Positions 23,285-32,100 of a stretch of DNA of 64,000 bases are shown here, piece after piece; positions within the stretch are counted from its first letter, which is position 1; each line of letters opens with the position of its first letter. The position numbers and the translations under genes were made by a program. The notes beneath the pieces were generated by a model. That model was not told the DNA's origin. It saw only the letters and a list, made by a program, of their open reading frames with translations, and ran no database searches. The DNA comes from Microthrixaceae bacterium (GTDB lineage Bacteria; Actinomycetota; Acidimicrobiia; Acidimicrobiales; Microtrichaceae). The stretch spans positions 1 through 64,000 of the forward strand of contig JAOSKI010000001.1 in NCBI GenBank assembly GCA_027493675.1, read 5' to 3'.

Positions 23285-23921
23285 CCTGGTGGCATCCAGA
23301 GTTGGGTCGACGGGTCGTATCTCCATCCGCTCGATCGCAGGAAGTCCCTCTCCAGGGTGATGAATCGTCGGGTGTCCTGGTAGAGCAGGTTGCCTGCGCT
23401 GTCGACCGAGGCGTCTCGGATCGGGCGCCCTCACGCATGACGGAGCGGAGCACATCGCGGTTGTTGAGCCAGTTCCCCAGTCGGTTGCCAGCGTCTCCTG
23501 GCAGCCGTGAGGCAACCGTCGCCTCACCCGCCCGAAGCGACCCCGGGCCAAGATCCTCCATACCGCCGATCACATGGCGCGTTGTTCCGTTTGGGGCAGA
23601 ACGCTGCACCTCATGGCTCGAACGGGCACGCAGAACCCGGCCGAGGTGGCCGGCCGGGTCAGCGAAGTTGGTAGCGGTGTCGTAGCCGAAGCGCGCCACT
23701 TCGGCGGGCGGCGCACGCTCAGTGTCTGGGCGGTAGTCGTAGTCGTACGACGGCGCCGACCCGGACTCGATGAGCGCCGCCCCAGACGCGCCCGCCGGTA
23801 GACCGACCGTTACTGCGGCGGAGAGACCGACGAGGATGGAAAGCAACAGCGCGACCAGCATGTCAATTGGGCGTCGCTGATCAGTTGCCACGGCGCACGC
23901 CGCCCCGCTCGAACGCTTCAC
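23281..23921 (-). CDS. Secreted polymorphic toxin, unclassified tip (cassette E)
   Basis: A GTG start four bases after the previous immunity stop. The signal-like helix is MLVALLLSILVGLSAAVTVGL. The shared linker follows (YDYRPDTERAPP, then YDTATNFADPAGHLGRVLRA, then RSAP). The C-terminal toxic tip reads GNWLNNRDVLRSVMREGA, then after a shift near 23430 IRDASVDSAGNLL and ends LRSSGWRYDPSTQLWMPPG. This tip pattern (WLNNRDVL...IRDASVD...W.YDP.T..W.PP) recurs at the C-termini of RHS toxins as I recall, but I cannot name its activity. Immunity gene overlapping downstream. Confidence 0.65.
23592..23741 (-). repeat. Shared linker module, copy E
   Basis: Encodes YDYRPDTERAPP...YDTATN..DPAGHLGRVLR...RSAP. 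Homologous at DNA and protein level to 24710-24859, 25696-25843 and 28224-28373. Sits between signal peptide and toxin tip. Confidence 0.8.
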
Positions 23922-23924
23922 AGT

Positions 23925-24434
23925 TCACGATCCGGTTGCATGCCTCAGCGTTCCCACAAGGTGCCGAAGTTCGCCTCGATCCTCCGAAGCCGTCACGGTC
24001 GGACGCAGATCGGGGTAGCAGCGAGAGAGCTGACCGAGGGCCTCCTCCTCCAGGCCCGGCATGGCTGTGATCTCAAAGACCCGATCATCGAAGTCGACCG
24101 TGAACTCCCACTCCGGGTCGGCATCTACGTCGACAGCGCCACCGAGCGTCAGACTCATCCCGAAAGGGTCGTAGCGCGAATCTAGGGAGACCTCGGCCGC
24201 GTACTGACGCTTGAGATCGCTTGGCAGTCCATACAGCTCGGTGCGGTCACCGGTATTGGCATCGACGTGCCAAAGGCGCACGACGTCACGCTCGATCGCA
24301 GCTGCGACAACTCGCAGAAACTCCGAGAGTGGCAGATCACGGCCCAACTGGCGGCCCAGCCACCGGTAGGTCGAATAGAGAGGCGCCTCGGCGATCTGGA
24401 CCAGATCAACGATGAGACGCTCAAGCCCGCTCAT
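23925..24434 (-). CDS. Predicted immunity protein for toxin D
   Basis: Intact, 169 residues: MSGLERLIVDLVQIAEAPLY, then a middle rich in acidic residues (DVDADPEWEFTVDFDD) and a C-terminal helical part. No signal peptide. Net acidic, as is usual for nuclease inhibitors. The start ATG overlaps the stop of toxin D (ATGA). I do not recognise a named immunity family. Being one of the few long genes here without a frameshift, it is a good anchor for the reading of the array. Confidence 0.6.
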   Translation of the reverse strand: MSGLERLIVDLVQIAEAPLYSTYRWLGRQLGRDLPLSEFLRVVAAAIERDVVRLWHVDANTGDRTELYGLPSDLKRQYAAEVSLDSRYDPFGMSLTLGGAVDVDADPEWEFTVDFDDRVFEITAMPGLEEEALGQLSRCYPDLRPTVTASEDRGELRHLVGTLRHATGS

Positions 24435-25090
24435 GGTTCACCGAACTTCGCGTAGGGCCGGAACGTCTCGTGAAGGATATCGCCACTTGGGCCGTAGATG
24501 CGGTGCCGAACTAGGCGGTCGCCGCCGCCGCTCGAACACCTCTTCGATGCTCGTGCCGCCCTGTAGGCCCGGCCGGTCGCTCCTTCGGCGTGCGCCGACA
24601 CACGGCGCCAGTGATCGCCGTGCTGTTGGAAGTCATCGATTGTCCGGCCCCAAGATGTCGATGCGGTACGGCCGGTCGCGACCGCATCATCAGCAGCGCT
24701 TGCAGCTCTTGGGGCAGAACGCTCCACCTCCAGGCCCAAGAAGGCGCGCAGAACCCGGCCGAGGCTCCCGGCCGGGTCAGTCGAGTTGGTGATGGTGTCG
24801 TCTGTGTAGTCGGACGGATCGGCGGGAGGCGCACGCGCGAAGTCGGGGTGGTAGTCGTAGCTGTGAGATGGCCCTGCCAGGGCTGCGTCAGCCTGGAGTA
24901 GCTGCCCGCCCGCGGAGGCAGCGAGGAGCGTGGCGGTGAAGTTCGACGAGTCCAGGGCGACGTCGTCAGCCGGCCAGTCCCACGAGGTCTCTGTGGCGGC
25001 GGGAGACGATGCGGCGGCCGTCGACGCGCCCACGCCAACGATCAGTAGAGCGAGGGCCAGAGCCAGCCAAGTCCCGCACGATCTACGCAT
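24431..25090 (-). CDS. Secreted polymorphic toxin, unclassified tip (cassette D)
   Basis: A clear signal peptide (GTWLALALALLIVGVGASTAAA). A spacer of about 45 residues leads to the shared linker (YDYHPDFARAPP, then DPAGSLGRVLRAFLGLEVE, then RSAPRAA). The tip reads SWGRTIDDFQQHGDHWRRVS and ends RLVRHRIYGPSGDILHETFR followed by PYAKFGEP. Between them a short compensating double shift near 24530 hides GGTSIEEVFER. The tip ending H-E-T-F-R-P-Y-A-K-F-G is one I associate with secreted actinobacterial toxins, activity unknown. The start overlaps the stop of the previous immunity gene by eight bases. Confidence 0.66.
   Translation of the reverse strand: MRRSCGTWLALALALLIVGVGASTAAASSPAATETSWDWPADDVALDSSNFTATLLAASAGGQLLQADAALAGPSHSYDYHPDFARAPPADPSDYTDDTITNSTDPAGSLGRVLRAFLGLEVERSAPRAASAADDAVATGRTASTSWGRTIDDFQQHGDHWRRVSAHAEGATGRAYRAARASKRCSSGGGDRLVRHRIYGPSGDILHETFRPYAKFGEP
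24710..24859 (-). repeat. Shared linker module, copy D
   Basis: Encodes YDYHPDFARAPP...DPAGSLGRVLRAFLGLEVERSAP, homologous to copies A, C and E. It is the cleanest copy, without frameshift. Confidence 0.82.
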
Positions 25091-25355
25091 CGCTCGCAGG
25101 GACCTCAAGCGAGGCAGCAAGTAGCTCGGCGATGGGACCGATCTCACGGGCGAGCTGGTCCTCGTCGATGTATGGCGTCGAGCCGCCGGGCACGAATAGA
25201 GCTAGCGACTCGGACAGTTCCTCAAACCAGGCTTCGTCTTGGAAGCACTCGATCACGAGACCTTCGATGTCAGCCGCGACCGACTTCGTGCGGTCACTGC
25301 CGTCGACGAATCGCCGTATCAGCTCAAGCAGGTCCTGAACGTCACGCCGGGTCAC
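25083..25355 (-). CDS. Predicted immunity protein for toxin C
   Basis: An intact small acidic helical protein of 90 residues that starts at a GTG overlapping the toxin C stop (GTGA). It reads VTRRDVQDLLELIRRFVDGS, then VAADIEGLVIECFQDEAWFE and a tail with IGPIAELLAASLEVPA. This resembles small immunity proteins of the CdiI/colicin-immunity-like helical kind, but I cannot name a family. Its stop overlaps the start of toxin D. Confidence 0.6.
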   Translation of the reverse strand: MTRRDVQDLLELIRRFVDGSDRTKSVAADIEGLVIECFQDEAWFEELSESLALFVPGGSTPYIDEDQLAREIGPIAELLAASLEVPASDA

Positions 25356-26078
25356 TTCGGCACCATCACCGTGACGATGTGATTGGTGTTCTGCGCGCCC
25401 ACAACCACGTAGCAGCGGCCGCAGAGGTTCGGAGCGAGCACTCTGACCGTGTCGTTTGCGCCGCGATACGTCGTACGCGCTCCCTGGGTCAGGATGTCGT
25501 CAATCAGCCCCGGATCGATGGGAGCGCGACCCCGGACCTCCGAGGAATGTTCGTTCCGCTGCGTGTGCACTGAGCGTCCGGCCCCCTGGGGTCGTAGCCC
25601 AACCCGTGGATCCCGGGAAGTTCTGGCCCGCAAGTTGGCGAGACGCCCACTGCGGGTCGTACTGCGCGATGTCGGTGGCCGCGCCTGCACCTTGTGGGGG
25701 CAACCCTGTCGAGCAAGAGACCCGAAGGGACGCGACAAACCCGGCCGACGTCACCAGCCGGGTCATCAAGGTTCGAGGAGGAGTCGTAGACATAGGTGGC
25801 TGAACCGGGAGGCGGCGGGCGCAAAGTCGGAGCGATAGTCGTAGCCGGAGGCCCCGGGCCGTCGCCGTGTCGGTTGCTGGACCTCCGCCTGATCCGCCAC
25901 CGAACTGACGGCTGCTGCGGTCACCGACTGGGCTGTCAACGAGTCGCCACACTCCGAGTCCAACGTCGGGCTGGCTTCCCCGTCGCCTCCCCTGCGATGC
26001 CAGAACGGGCGAGATCGGACCGACCAGAGACACCACAAGCACGAGCACAACACCCGAGACTGCTCGGCTCAGTCGCAT
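25352..26078 (-). CDS. Secreted toxin, probable BECR-fold RNase tip (cassette C)
   Basis: Signal peptide MRLSRAVSGVVLVLVVSLVG, a spacer, then the shared linker (YDYRSDFAPAA, then YDSSSNLDDPAGDVGRV, then DRVAPT). The tip reads GGRTLSAHAAERTFLGRG, APIDPGLIDDILTQGARTTY and YVVVGAQNTNHIVTVMVP. The order His..Glu-Arg, then helix ending L.xG, then strand V-V-T-V is the pattern of DUF4258-like/BECR-fold RNase toxins. The family call is inference. About four frameshifts occur (near 25990, 25790, 25695 and 25560), so this is the most broken cassette. The start overlaps the previous immunity stop. Confidence 0.6.
25696..25843 (-). repeat. Shared linker module, copy C
   Basis: Encodes YDYRSDFAPAA...YDSSSNLDDPAGDVGRV...DRVAPT across a frameshift near 25790. 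The most diverged of the four linker copies. Confidence 0.7.
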
Positions 26079-26670
26079 CGCAATCCCAACGAATCGCAAT
26101 TCTCACGCCGCCACTCATCGAGCCGTTGCGTGACCTCGTCTAGGCGGCCGGACTCGATCAGTGACGCGACAGCGCTCGAGCGTTCAAGAAGCTCGTCTTC
26201 CCAGGGGAAGGTCGCGCCGTAGCGTTGGACTCGTCGCAGAACCTCGAGGGCGCCAAGTTCGTTTCCGGAGAGAGCGAGCCGTACGCACGCGCCTCCTGCA
26301 TACGGATGCTGTCAGCTCCCCTCGAGGTGCCAGCAGAAGCGAGCCTTCTTGAGCGCAGCTGGCTGCCTCAAGAGCGGCTCCAGAGATCGCCTCGGCGAGC
26401 CCCGCTGACTCGGACGAGTACGTCGTGGATGAGCCGCCGAATCGATCGGACCAACTCAGGTCGATCACGCCGTCGAGGGGAGCGACCAGTGGCATCTGGA
26501 CGACCCAGAGATAGAAGTCACCGGTGCGGCTGCCGGAGTCTTCCGCCAACACGCCGTGCACGATCCATCCCACCGGGCTGAGGTAGGCCAGCGCCTTTGC
26601 AAAGCCCCCAGCTTGAATCGCAGCCCGCAAGAACCGGATTCGCAAGTCGCTTCCAGTCCGCTGCTCTCAT
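26069..26670 (-). CDS. Predicted immunity protein for toxin B (frameshifted)
   Basis: About 200 residues when two or more shifts (near 26640 and 26370) are bridged. It starts MRAADWKRLA at an ATG overlapping the toxin B stop (ATGA). It continues AKALAYLSPVGWIVHGVLAE, then FYLWVVQMPLVAPLDGVIDL and SWSDRFGG, then RMQEARAYGSLSGNELGALE and finally ESGRLDEVTQRLDEWRREN. No signal peptide. I have seen this WKR..P.GWI..G.L.EDS....FYLW build in immunity proteins but cannot assign a family name. Its end overlaps the start of toxin C. Confidence 0.58.
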
Positions 26671-27287
26671 CCCGGCCTCAGTTCGTGGACAGGGATGTTC
26701 TGGAACCCTGGCGGCAGGTGGGACCGGATCTGAGCGATTCTCGATGACGTCAGAGCGGCACTCCCGGTCTTCAGGTCGTAGATGGCGCTCGGAGCTCCCG
26801 GGCTCCCGACCACCGCATCGAGTCGCACGCTCCCCTTCGTGCCATAGGGGACGACACGACCGTTGAGATACGAGATCTCGCTGAAGACATCAGTCCGACC
26901 AAGCGCCGCCAGCTCGTCTGCGAACGACGAGTGGACGTGAGTTCCGTGAACCGCTCCGCGCCCCGGGCCAACGTTCGCGGACGCACGGTTCGCAGCTGCC
27001 TGCAGATCATCGAGTGCTGTTCTTGGGGCAACAAGTGACCCTGACGTCTCGTCGTCGAACATCGGGCCGGGAACCCCGACGCTGGCTGGGGAAACGGCCG
27101 CTTCGGCTCCGACGGCGGGGCCGGCTTTTGTGTTGATGACCGCGACGGCGTTCTGCGCTCCGGCGGCGGTTGCCGGGGCAGCGAGGCCGGCGACCGCGAC
27201 GAGTGCGACGAGGACGGCGAGCAGCGCCCAGTGAAGGGTCTGATCGCCGCTGCGCGACGGCTGGGAGTAGGGTCGTGTGGTGGGCAC
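26667..27287 (-). CDS. Secreted PD-(D/E)XK-like nuclease toxin (cassette B)
   Basis: Intact, 206 residues, GTG start. Signal peptide HWALLAVLVALVAVAGLAAP. A spacer rich in Ala/Val runs to LVAPRTALDD, the boundary motif. The tip is AVHGTHVHSSFADELAALGR, then RVVPYGTKGSVRLDAVVG and AIYDLKTGSAALTSSRIAQI. Asp in RLDAVV and the D-L-K of YDLKTG match the D...(D/E)xK metal site of restriction-endonuclease-fold toxins, so a DNase activity is likely. It lacks the YDYRPDF linker. The gap of about 98 bases before it is the only sizeable gap in the array and may hold a promoter. Confidence 0.72.
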   Translation of the reverse strand: MPTTRPYSQPSRSGDQTLHWALLAVLVALVAVAGLAAPATAAGAQNAVAVINTKAGPAVGAEAAVSPASVGVPGPMFDDETSGSLVAPRTALDDLQAAANRASANVGPGRGAVHGTHVHSSFADELAALGRTDVFSEISYLNGRVVPYGTKGSVRLDAVVGSPGAPSAIYDLKTGSAALTSSRIAQIRSHLPPGFQNIPVHELRPG

Positions 27288-27385
27288 TTCTGGTGAGTCT
27301 CGCAGCCTGACAGCGGCTGGTGGCGGCTCCTCGCCAGGGCCGCTTCTGTTCAGCTGCGTCGTTCAGCAGTCGGGCGGCGGGTCTG

Positions 27386-27883
27386 TCAGTCCGGCGCTCG
27401 GTCGAATCCGAGAGCGTCGCTGATCTCGTCGTCGATGGTCCGGTAGCTGTGCACGCCGTAGTCGCCGACCGGCTCGATCGGCCCAGGCAACTCGTTCAGT
27501 GCCTCATCGAAGTAGCGGCCATCCCAGCGCCGAAAGCAGTGCTGATCGAGGACGTCGTCGCCGTCGACGGGCAGGTTCTCGATCGTCTCGAAGTAACCCT
27601 TGGTCCACGGCTGCTGGTTCGTCATGATCGGCGACACCAAGAGTCGGTCTGGTCGCAGCTCAGCCCGCTCGGGCAGCTCCTTCTGGTCCGATCGCTCCCG
27701 GTACACGTAGATCAGAATTGCTCCGCCCATCGACGGTCCCGCCATGGCCTCCGTAGAGATGACTCGACCGAAGAGATACCGGCCGTCGGGCAGTTGCAGG
27801 GCGAAGACATCGCCAACCTTCGGCTTCTTCCGAGACGGGCTCAGCACCTGAAGGTTCGTCTCAGCGTTGCTCATCGACGTCAC
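27386..27883 (-). CDS. Imm26-like immunity protein for toxin A
   Basis: Cytoplasmic inhibitor of the GIY-YIG-like toxin. RKKPKVGDVFALQLPDGRYL, then FGRVIST and GGAILIYVYRER form the pattern of the Imm26 family (K.GD.F..PL.DG.Y.FGRV). The acidic C-terminus reads GVHSYRTIDDEISDALGFD. About 163-166 residues, intact. Start: a GTG at 27883 overlaps the toxin stop (GTGA), with an ATG three codons on at 27874 as the alternative. I give the overlapping one because it matches the array's style. Confidence 0.7.
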   Translation of the reverse strand: MTSMSNAETNLQVLSPSRKKPKVGDVFALQLPDGRYLFGRVISTEAMAGPSMGGAILIYVYRERSDQKELPERAELRPDRLLVSPIMTNQQPWTKGYFETIENLPVDGDDVLDQHCFRRWDGRYFDEALNELPGPIEPVGDYGVHSYRTIDDEISDALGFDRAPD

Positions 27884-28646
27884 CCGTACCCGTTCGCTCG
27901 GAGCCACGCCTCGCCCCAATCGACTGCCTGCTGGTAGTAGGAGTGCCTCGGACTGATCGAGTTGATGGCGTTCTCGAACCCCGGATTCCGAGCGATCAAC
28001 GCCTGCTCGACCGCTCTCGCCTGGCCCCGCGTCAGCGGATCCGACGTGACCTGCTGAAGAACGAACCGGTCTCCATGTTGGGCCTGCCGCCGACCCAGGT
28101 TGTTCGTGATCCACGTGTACACCGGCTTGCCGTTCCGGACCCTATGTACACGTGCACATCCGCGGACCCACCCCGCAGCGCCGCCGGCAACGCATCATCC
28201 GCCAGGCCGACGGCTGCACGACTTGGGGCAACCCTGTCGAGCACGAGACCCGAGAGGACGCGACGAACTCGGCCGAGGCTCCCGGCCGGTTCAGCGGAGT
28301 TGGCAGCGGTGTCGTAGGCATATGCAGCGGCATCATCGGGCGGCGGACGAGCGAAGTCGGGGCGGTAGTCGTATGCGCACACGACGTCACTTTCGACGGC
28401 CGATGGTTGCTGAAGAGGCGCCCGACAGTCGTCAGCACGTTGCGTCCTCGTATCGGTTGCCACGTTCTCGGCCAGGTCGACGACAGGCGGCGAGTGAACG
28501 GATTCCCTCGGGTCCGGGGAGGAGCCGCCGACCGCAACGCCCGTGCCACCAGAGACGAGGAGTGCGACCATGACAACGCCGGCCGATGCCCGCAGGAGTC
28601 GCAGCACGAGATCGTCGACGACCAGCCCGCGCCGATCGCTAGCCAT
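27880..28646 (-). CDS. Secreted GIY-YIG-like nuclease toxin (cassette A)
   Basis: First stand-alone toxin after the RHS immunity gene, starting four bases after its stop. Signal-like helix ASAGVVMVALLVSGGTGVAV, a spacer of about 45 residues, then the shared linker (YDYRPDFARPPP, YDTAANSAEPAGSLGRVRR, DRVAPSRAA). The tip, across a shift near 28150, reads VHVYIG, RNGKPVYTWITNNLGRRQAQ, HGDRFVLQQVTSDPLTRGQA and HSYYQQAVDWGEAWLRANGY. VYIG...VYTWI with N-N-L-x-R-R and the later E-Q-A-L is the GIY-YIG nuclease pattern used by many RHS tips. Likely DNase. Confidence 0.74.
28224..28373 (-). repeat. Shared linker module, copy A
   Basis: Encodes YDYRPDFARPPP...YDTAANSAEPAGSLGRVRR...DRVAP. Closely similar in DNA to copies D and E; the tandem reading is in frame with the signal peptide. 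Confidence 0.8.
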
Positions 28647-28649
28647 GAC

Positions 28650-29171
28650 CTACCAGTCGCGTCTGGGGTCGAGGTAAACGGCGCTCACCGGTGCGAACTC
28701 CGAACTCCATGTCGCAACGAACTCGCTGACTGCTTCTCTCGTACCAGCCGAGTAGCCCGGGGCCTCCCCGAGCCCAGAACATCTCCGACGAAGAAGGCGC
28801 CGCGACCAGCTTCAGGTCGAGACGAGCTCCCGGGTGCGGCCACATCACCAGCGAGAGCGAAATCGCGCTCCTGCTGGGCTCGCCGAGGAGCTTCCGACGG
28901 TCCAAGCAACGAGGTCGACGGCGGGAGCCTGACCGGACCAAGACAGCCTCCGAACGTCGTGCAGGACAAGAACACCGGTGTTCGCCTCTCGCAACTGGAG
29001 CGCTGTTCTGAGTTCGAAGATGACGGCAACGACGCCGGCGACTGCGTCGAATGAGAGCGAGATGACCTGCGCCTCCCGCAGAGCGTCGTCCTCGGTGAAC
29101 AGGTCCATCTCCGGCTTCGCCGCGTGATCACGGAGCGCCGGGTCAAGCGCCAACAGGTCCTGGATCCTCAT
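28650..29171 (-). CDS. Immunity protein of RHS1 (frameshifted)
   Basis: Starts MRIQDLLALDPALRDHAAKP at an ATG sharing one base with the RHS1 stop (TGATG). It continues LFTEDDALREAQVISLSFDA and VVAVIFELRTALQLREANTG, then across shifts near 28880 and 28780 to REAVSEFVATWSSEFAPVSA and VYLDPRRDW. About 174 residues, cytoplasmic and acidic. I do not recognise the family. Position directly behind the toxin tip is the evidence for function. It ends four bases before the first stand-alone toxin. Confidence 0.62.
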
Positions 29172-32100
29172 CACAACGGTATGTGGGCGAAGGGATGCGA
29201 GTTCGAGATCGTCTCTCCTGTCAACGGGTTCACGGTCTGGCCTGACCGGTTCATGTAGGCCGCGTAGCCGTTCCGGATACTGGTACTTCCCGGTAGTGAC
29301 CGGATCCATTATTCGAACGTGCGTAACTCTCGGATCGAGCTCGGGCGTCCCACTCTTGATCGAGTACTGAAGGCCGTTGCCTGTCTGAGTGGGGGTTCCG
29401 ACAGCGCCCTTCGGGACTGCGGAGAGTTTCACGTCGCCGACACGCAGAACCTGCGGGGCCCTGCTTGTCAGACTTGGGGCGATGGTTGTTCCAGCCGCCC
29501 TTGGCGCGTGTCTGATCCTCACGGCGTCGTCAGCGAGACCGCCGGCGGCTCGTGCACCAGCGCCGCCTAGGAGCGCGCCGATGCTGAAGTCGAAGACTTG
29601 TGCTCCCGGGTCTAGCGCAGTTGTCTGTTGGTCGCCATCGATCAACCGGTAGGTTGAGCCCGCGAACATCGTGCCGGTTCCGTTGCATAGTGCAATCAGA
29701 ACGACGGTGGCGTCCGCCGGTATGCAGGCAAACACGAACAATGCACCAACACCAAACGCGCCTGCGGTTGCGAGGATTCGCCGCCAGGGGAACGAGGCGG
29801 TGTTGGCGGGTTGCGGGAAGCAGTTGTTGTTCTGAGCTTGGAGGTAGTCAGACGATGAGGTCGGCGACGATAGCAAGCCCTTCGCTCGAACGCATACGTC
29901 GAATGTCTGATCGTTTGCCCGCATTCCTGTTGGGTCAATCAGGTTGAGCGGGTTGTTGTTGGTGTGGTGGTAGGGGTTGTTGAGGGTTGTTGTGCCGGCT
30001 ACGCCTGGGAGTGGGTCGGTGGTTGTGAACGTGCCGGTGTCGGGTTGGTATTGGCGTGCTCGGAGGTGGGTGAGGCCTTCGATGGTGGTCTCTGAGCGGT
30101 AGCCGAGGGTGGGTTGGTGGCCCGGTGTGGTTGCTGGTTGGCCGAATGCGTTGTAGCTGGTGGATGTGGCGAGGGCGCTGGCTGGGCCGTCTGCTGTGGT
30201 GGAGCGGTGGATGTCGGATGAGAGTGGCTCGTCTACGACTCCGGTGGTGACTGCCGGACCAGGCGTGGGTGTCGTTGACTCGTAGCAGTGTCTGTGTGGT
30301 GCCGGTGTTGTTCGTGATTGCTGTGAGCTGTGTGTTGGCTTGGGTGGTGTCCCAGTGCAGGTGGGGTGGTTTCGACTGGTCCGCTGGTGGGTGCGGTGAT
30401 GACTTGTTCGGGGTTGCCTGCAGGGTCGAGGTCCCGCAGTGTGGTGCCGGTTGGGTCGGTGATGCCGATGTGGCGTCCAGCGGGGTCGTAGTGGTAGCTG
30501 GTGAGCCCGTTGGGGGTGTTGTCGGTGAGTCGGCGGCCGGCTGCGCCGTGGGTGTAGGTGGCGGGGTTGGCTCCGGTGGTTGAGGTGAGCTCGGCGGCGT
30601 CGTTGTAGTCGTAGGTCGTGGTGTTGGCGCCGATGGTGTGTTGGTGGCGTTGACCGAGGTTGGTGTAGGTGATCGTCTCGACTGGGCCACTGGTCGGGCT
30701 GATCGAGGTTAGTTGTCCGGCTTGGTCGTAGCCGTAGGTGGTGGTGTCGCTATCGACGGTCTGTTCGTCGATACGTCCGGAGGTGTCGTAGTCGACCGAG
30801 TAGGCGGTGCCAAGACCGGCTCCGGTTTCTGACATGGTCTTGACGCGACCGTCTTCGTATCCCCAGGTGCGTGAAGCTCCCATTGGCAGGGTTTCGGAGG
30901 TCAGTTGGTGGTCGTCGTTGTAGCCGTAGCTGACGAGATCGGCTTCGCCGTCGTTGAGTCGGGCTACTGACACATCATCGATGGTGACGGTGTTGGCTGA
31001 ACTATGGCTGCCACCAAGGACCTGCCATTCGGGCCGTCCCCACCAGGATGGTGTTACAGACTGCACCCCGATCTCCCAGGTCTCAGGTTCGGCCTCACCC
31101 TCGGCCCAGACTTTGACGTGCAGCCATTCTTGGCTCGAGTGGACCCGTACTCGCACCTTTCCAGTTGCTGGCACATCGGTGCTGCCGAGCGGAATGTCCC
31201 ACCACAACGCCTTGCGCTTCAAGGTGGCGGTTGTTGAATTCGACTTGAACTCCAACACGTCCCAACTATTCCGGGGTGACATAGCGGTTGTAGCCCCCGC
31301 ACAGTCGTGTTCTTGGACCGGTCCCCAAGATCCAACGTGTAGGTGGTGTCATATCCGCCTGCAAGTGTCGCGTTGGAGTTCATGCGACCGTTGGACCCAG
31401 ACGATGCAGTCACTGCGAACGTTGCCTGTTGGTTCTGGATTGTCGGCTGGGCGCTGCCGGTCAGGTCCCACTTGACCGGATCCAGCCCCGCGCCGTCCGG
31501 GCCAACGAAGCGGTCCGTGACGAAATGGCGAGTCTTGATCGCCTCCACATCACCCTCGTTGTCATAGGCGTAGCGTTGGGTGAACCCATCCGGCCCGGTG
31601 ACCGTGTCGCGGCGACCGAACGCATCCCAAGTGTGGGACGTCAGTGACCCATCAGGAAACTCCAACCGACTTCAGATCACCGTTGGCGTGATACGCGTAG
31701 GTCCAGGTGTCTGCGCCGATGGTGGTTGCGGTGAGGCGACCTGTAGCCGCGTCGTAGGTGTGGTCGGTGACCAGTGTGTTGGTGCCATCGGTTGAACTCG
31801 TCGAGTCCAACAGACCGTCGGTGTGCCACACGTTGGTGGTGCTGCGACCTGATGGGTCAACGGTTTGTTCAAGCCGTCCGGCGTCGTCATAGCTGTAGGT
31901 GGTGCTTCGAGACAGTGGGTCGGTCTCCGATGCGAGCTCCCCGGCGGGGTTGTAGTCCGTGACCCACACCTCCAAGTTTGGGTCGGTGCGATGCTCTCGT
32001 CGGCCGCGGTTGTCGTAGGTGAACGAAGTGCGGTTGTCCAAGCCGTCATCAACCCATTGGACGGTCCCGTCGTCGTAGTACCCGTATTCGACGGGGTGTT

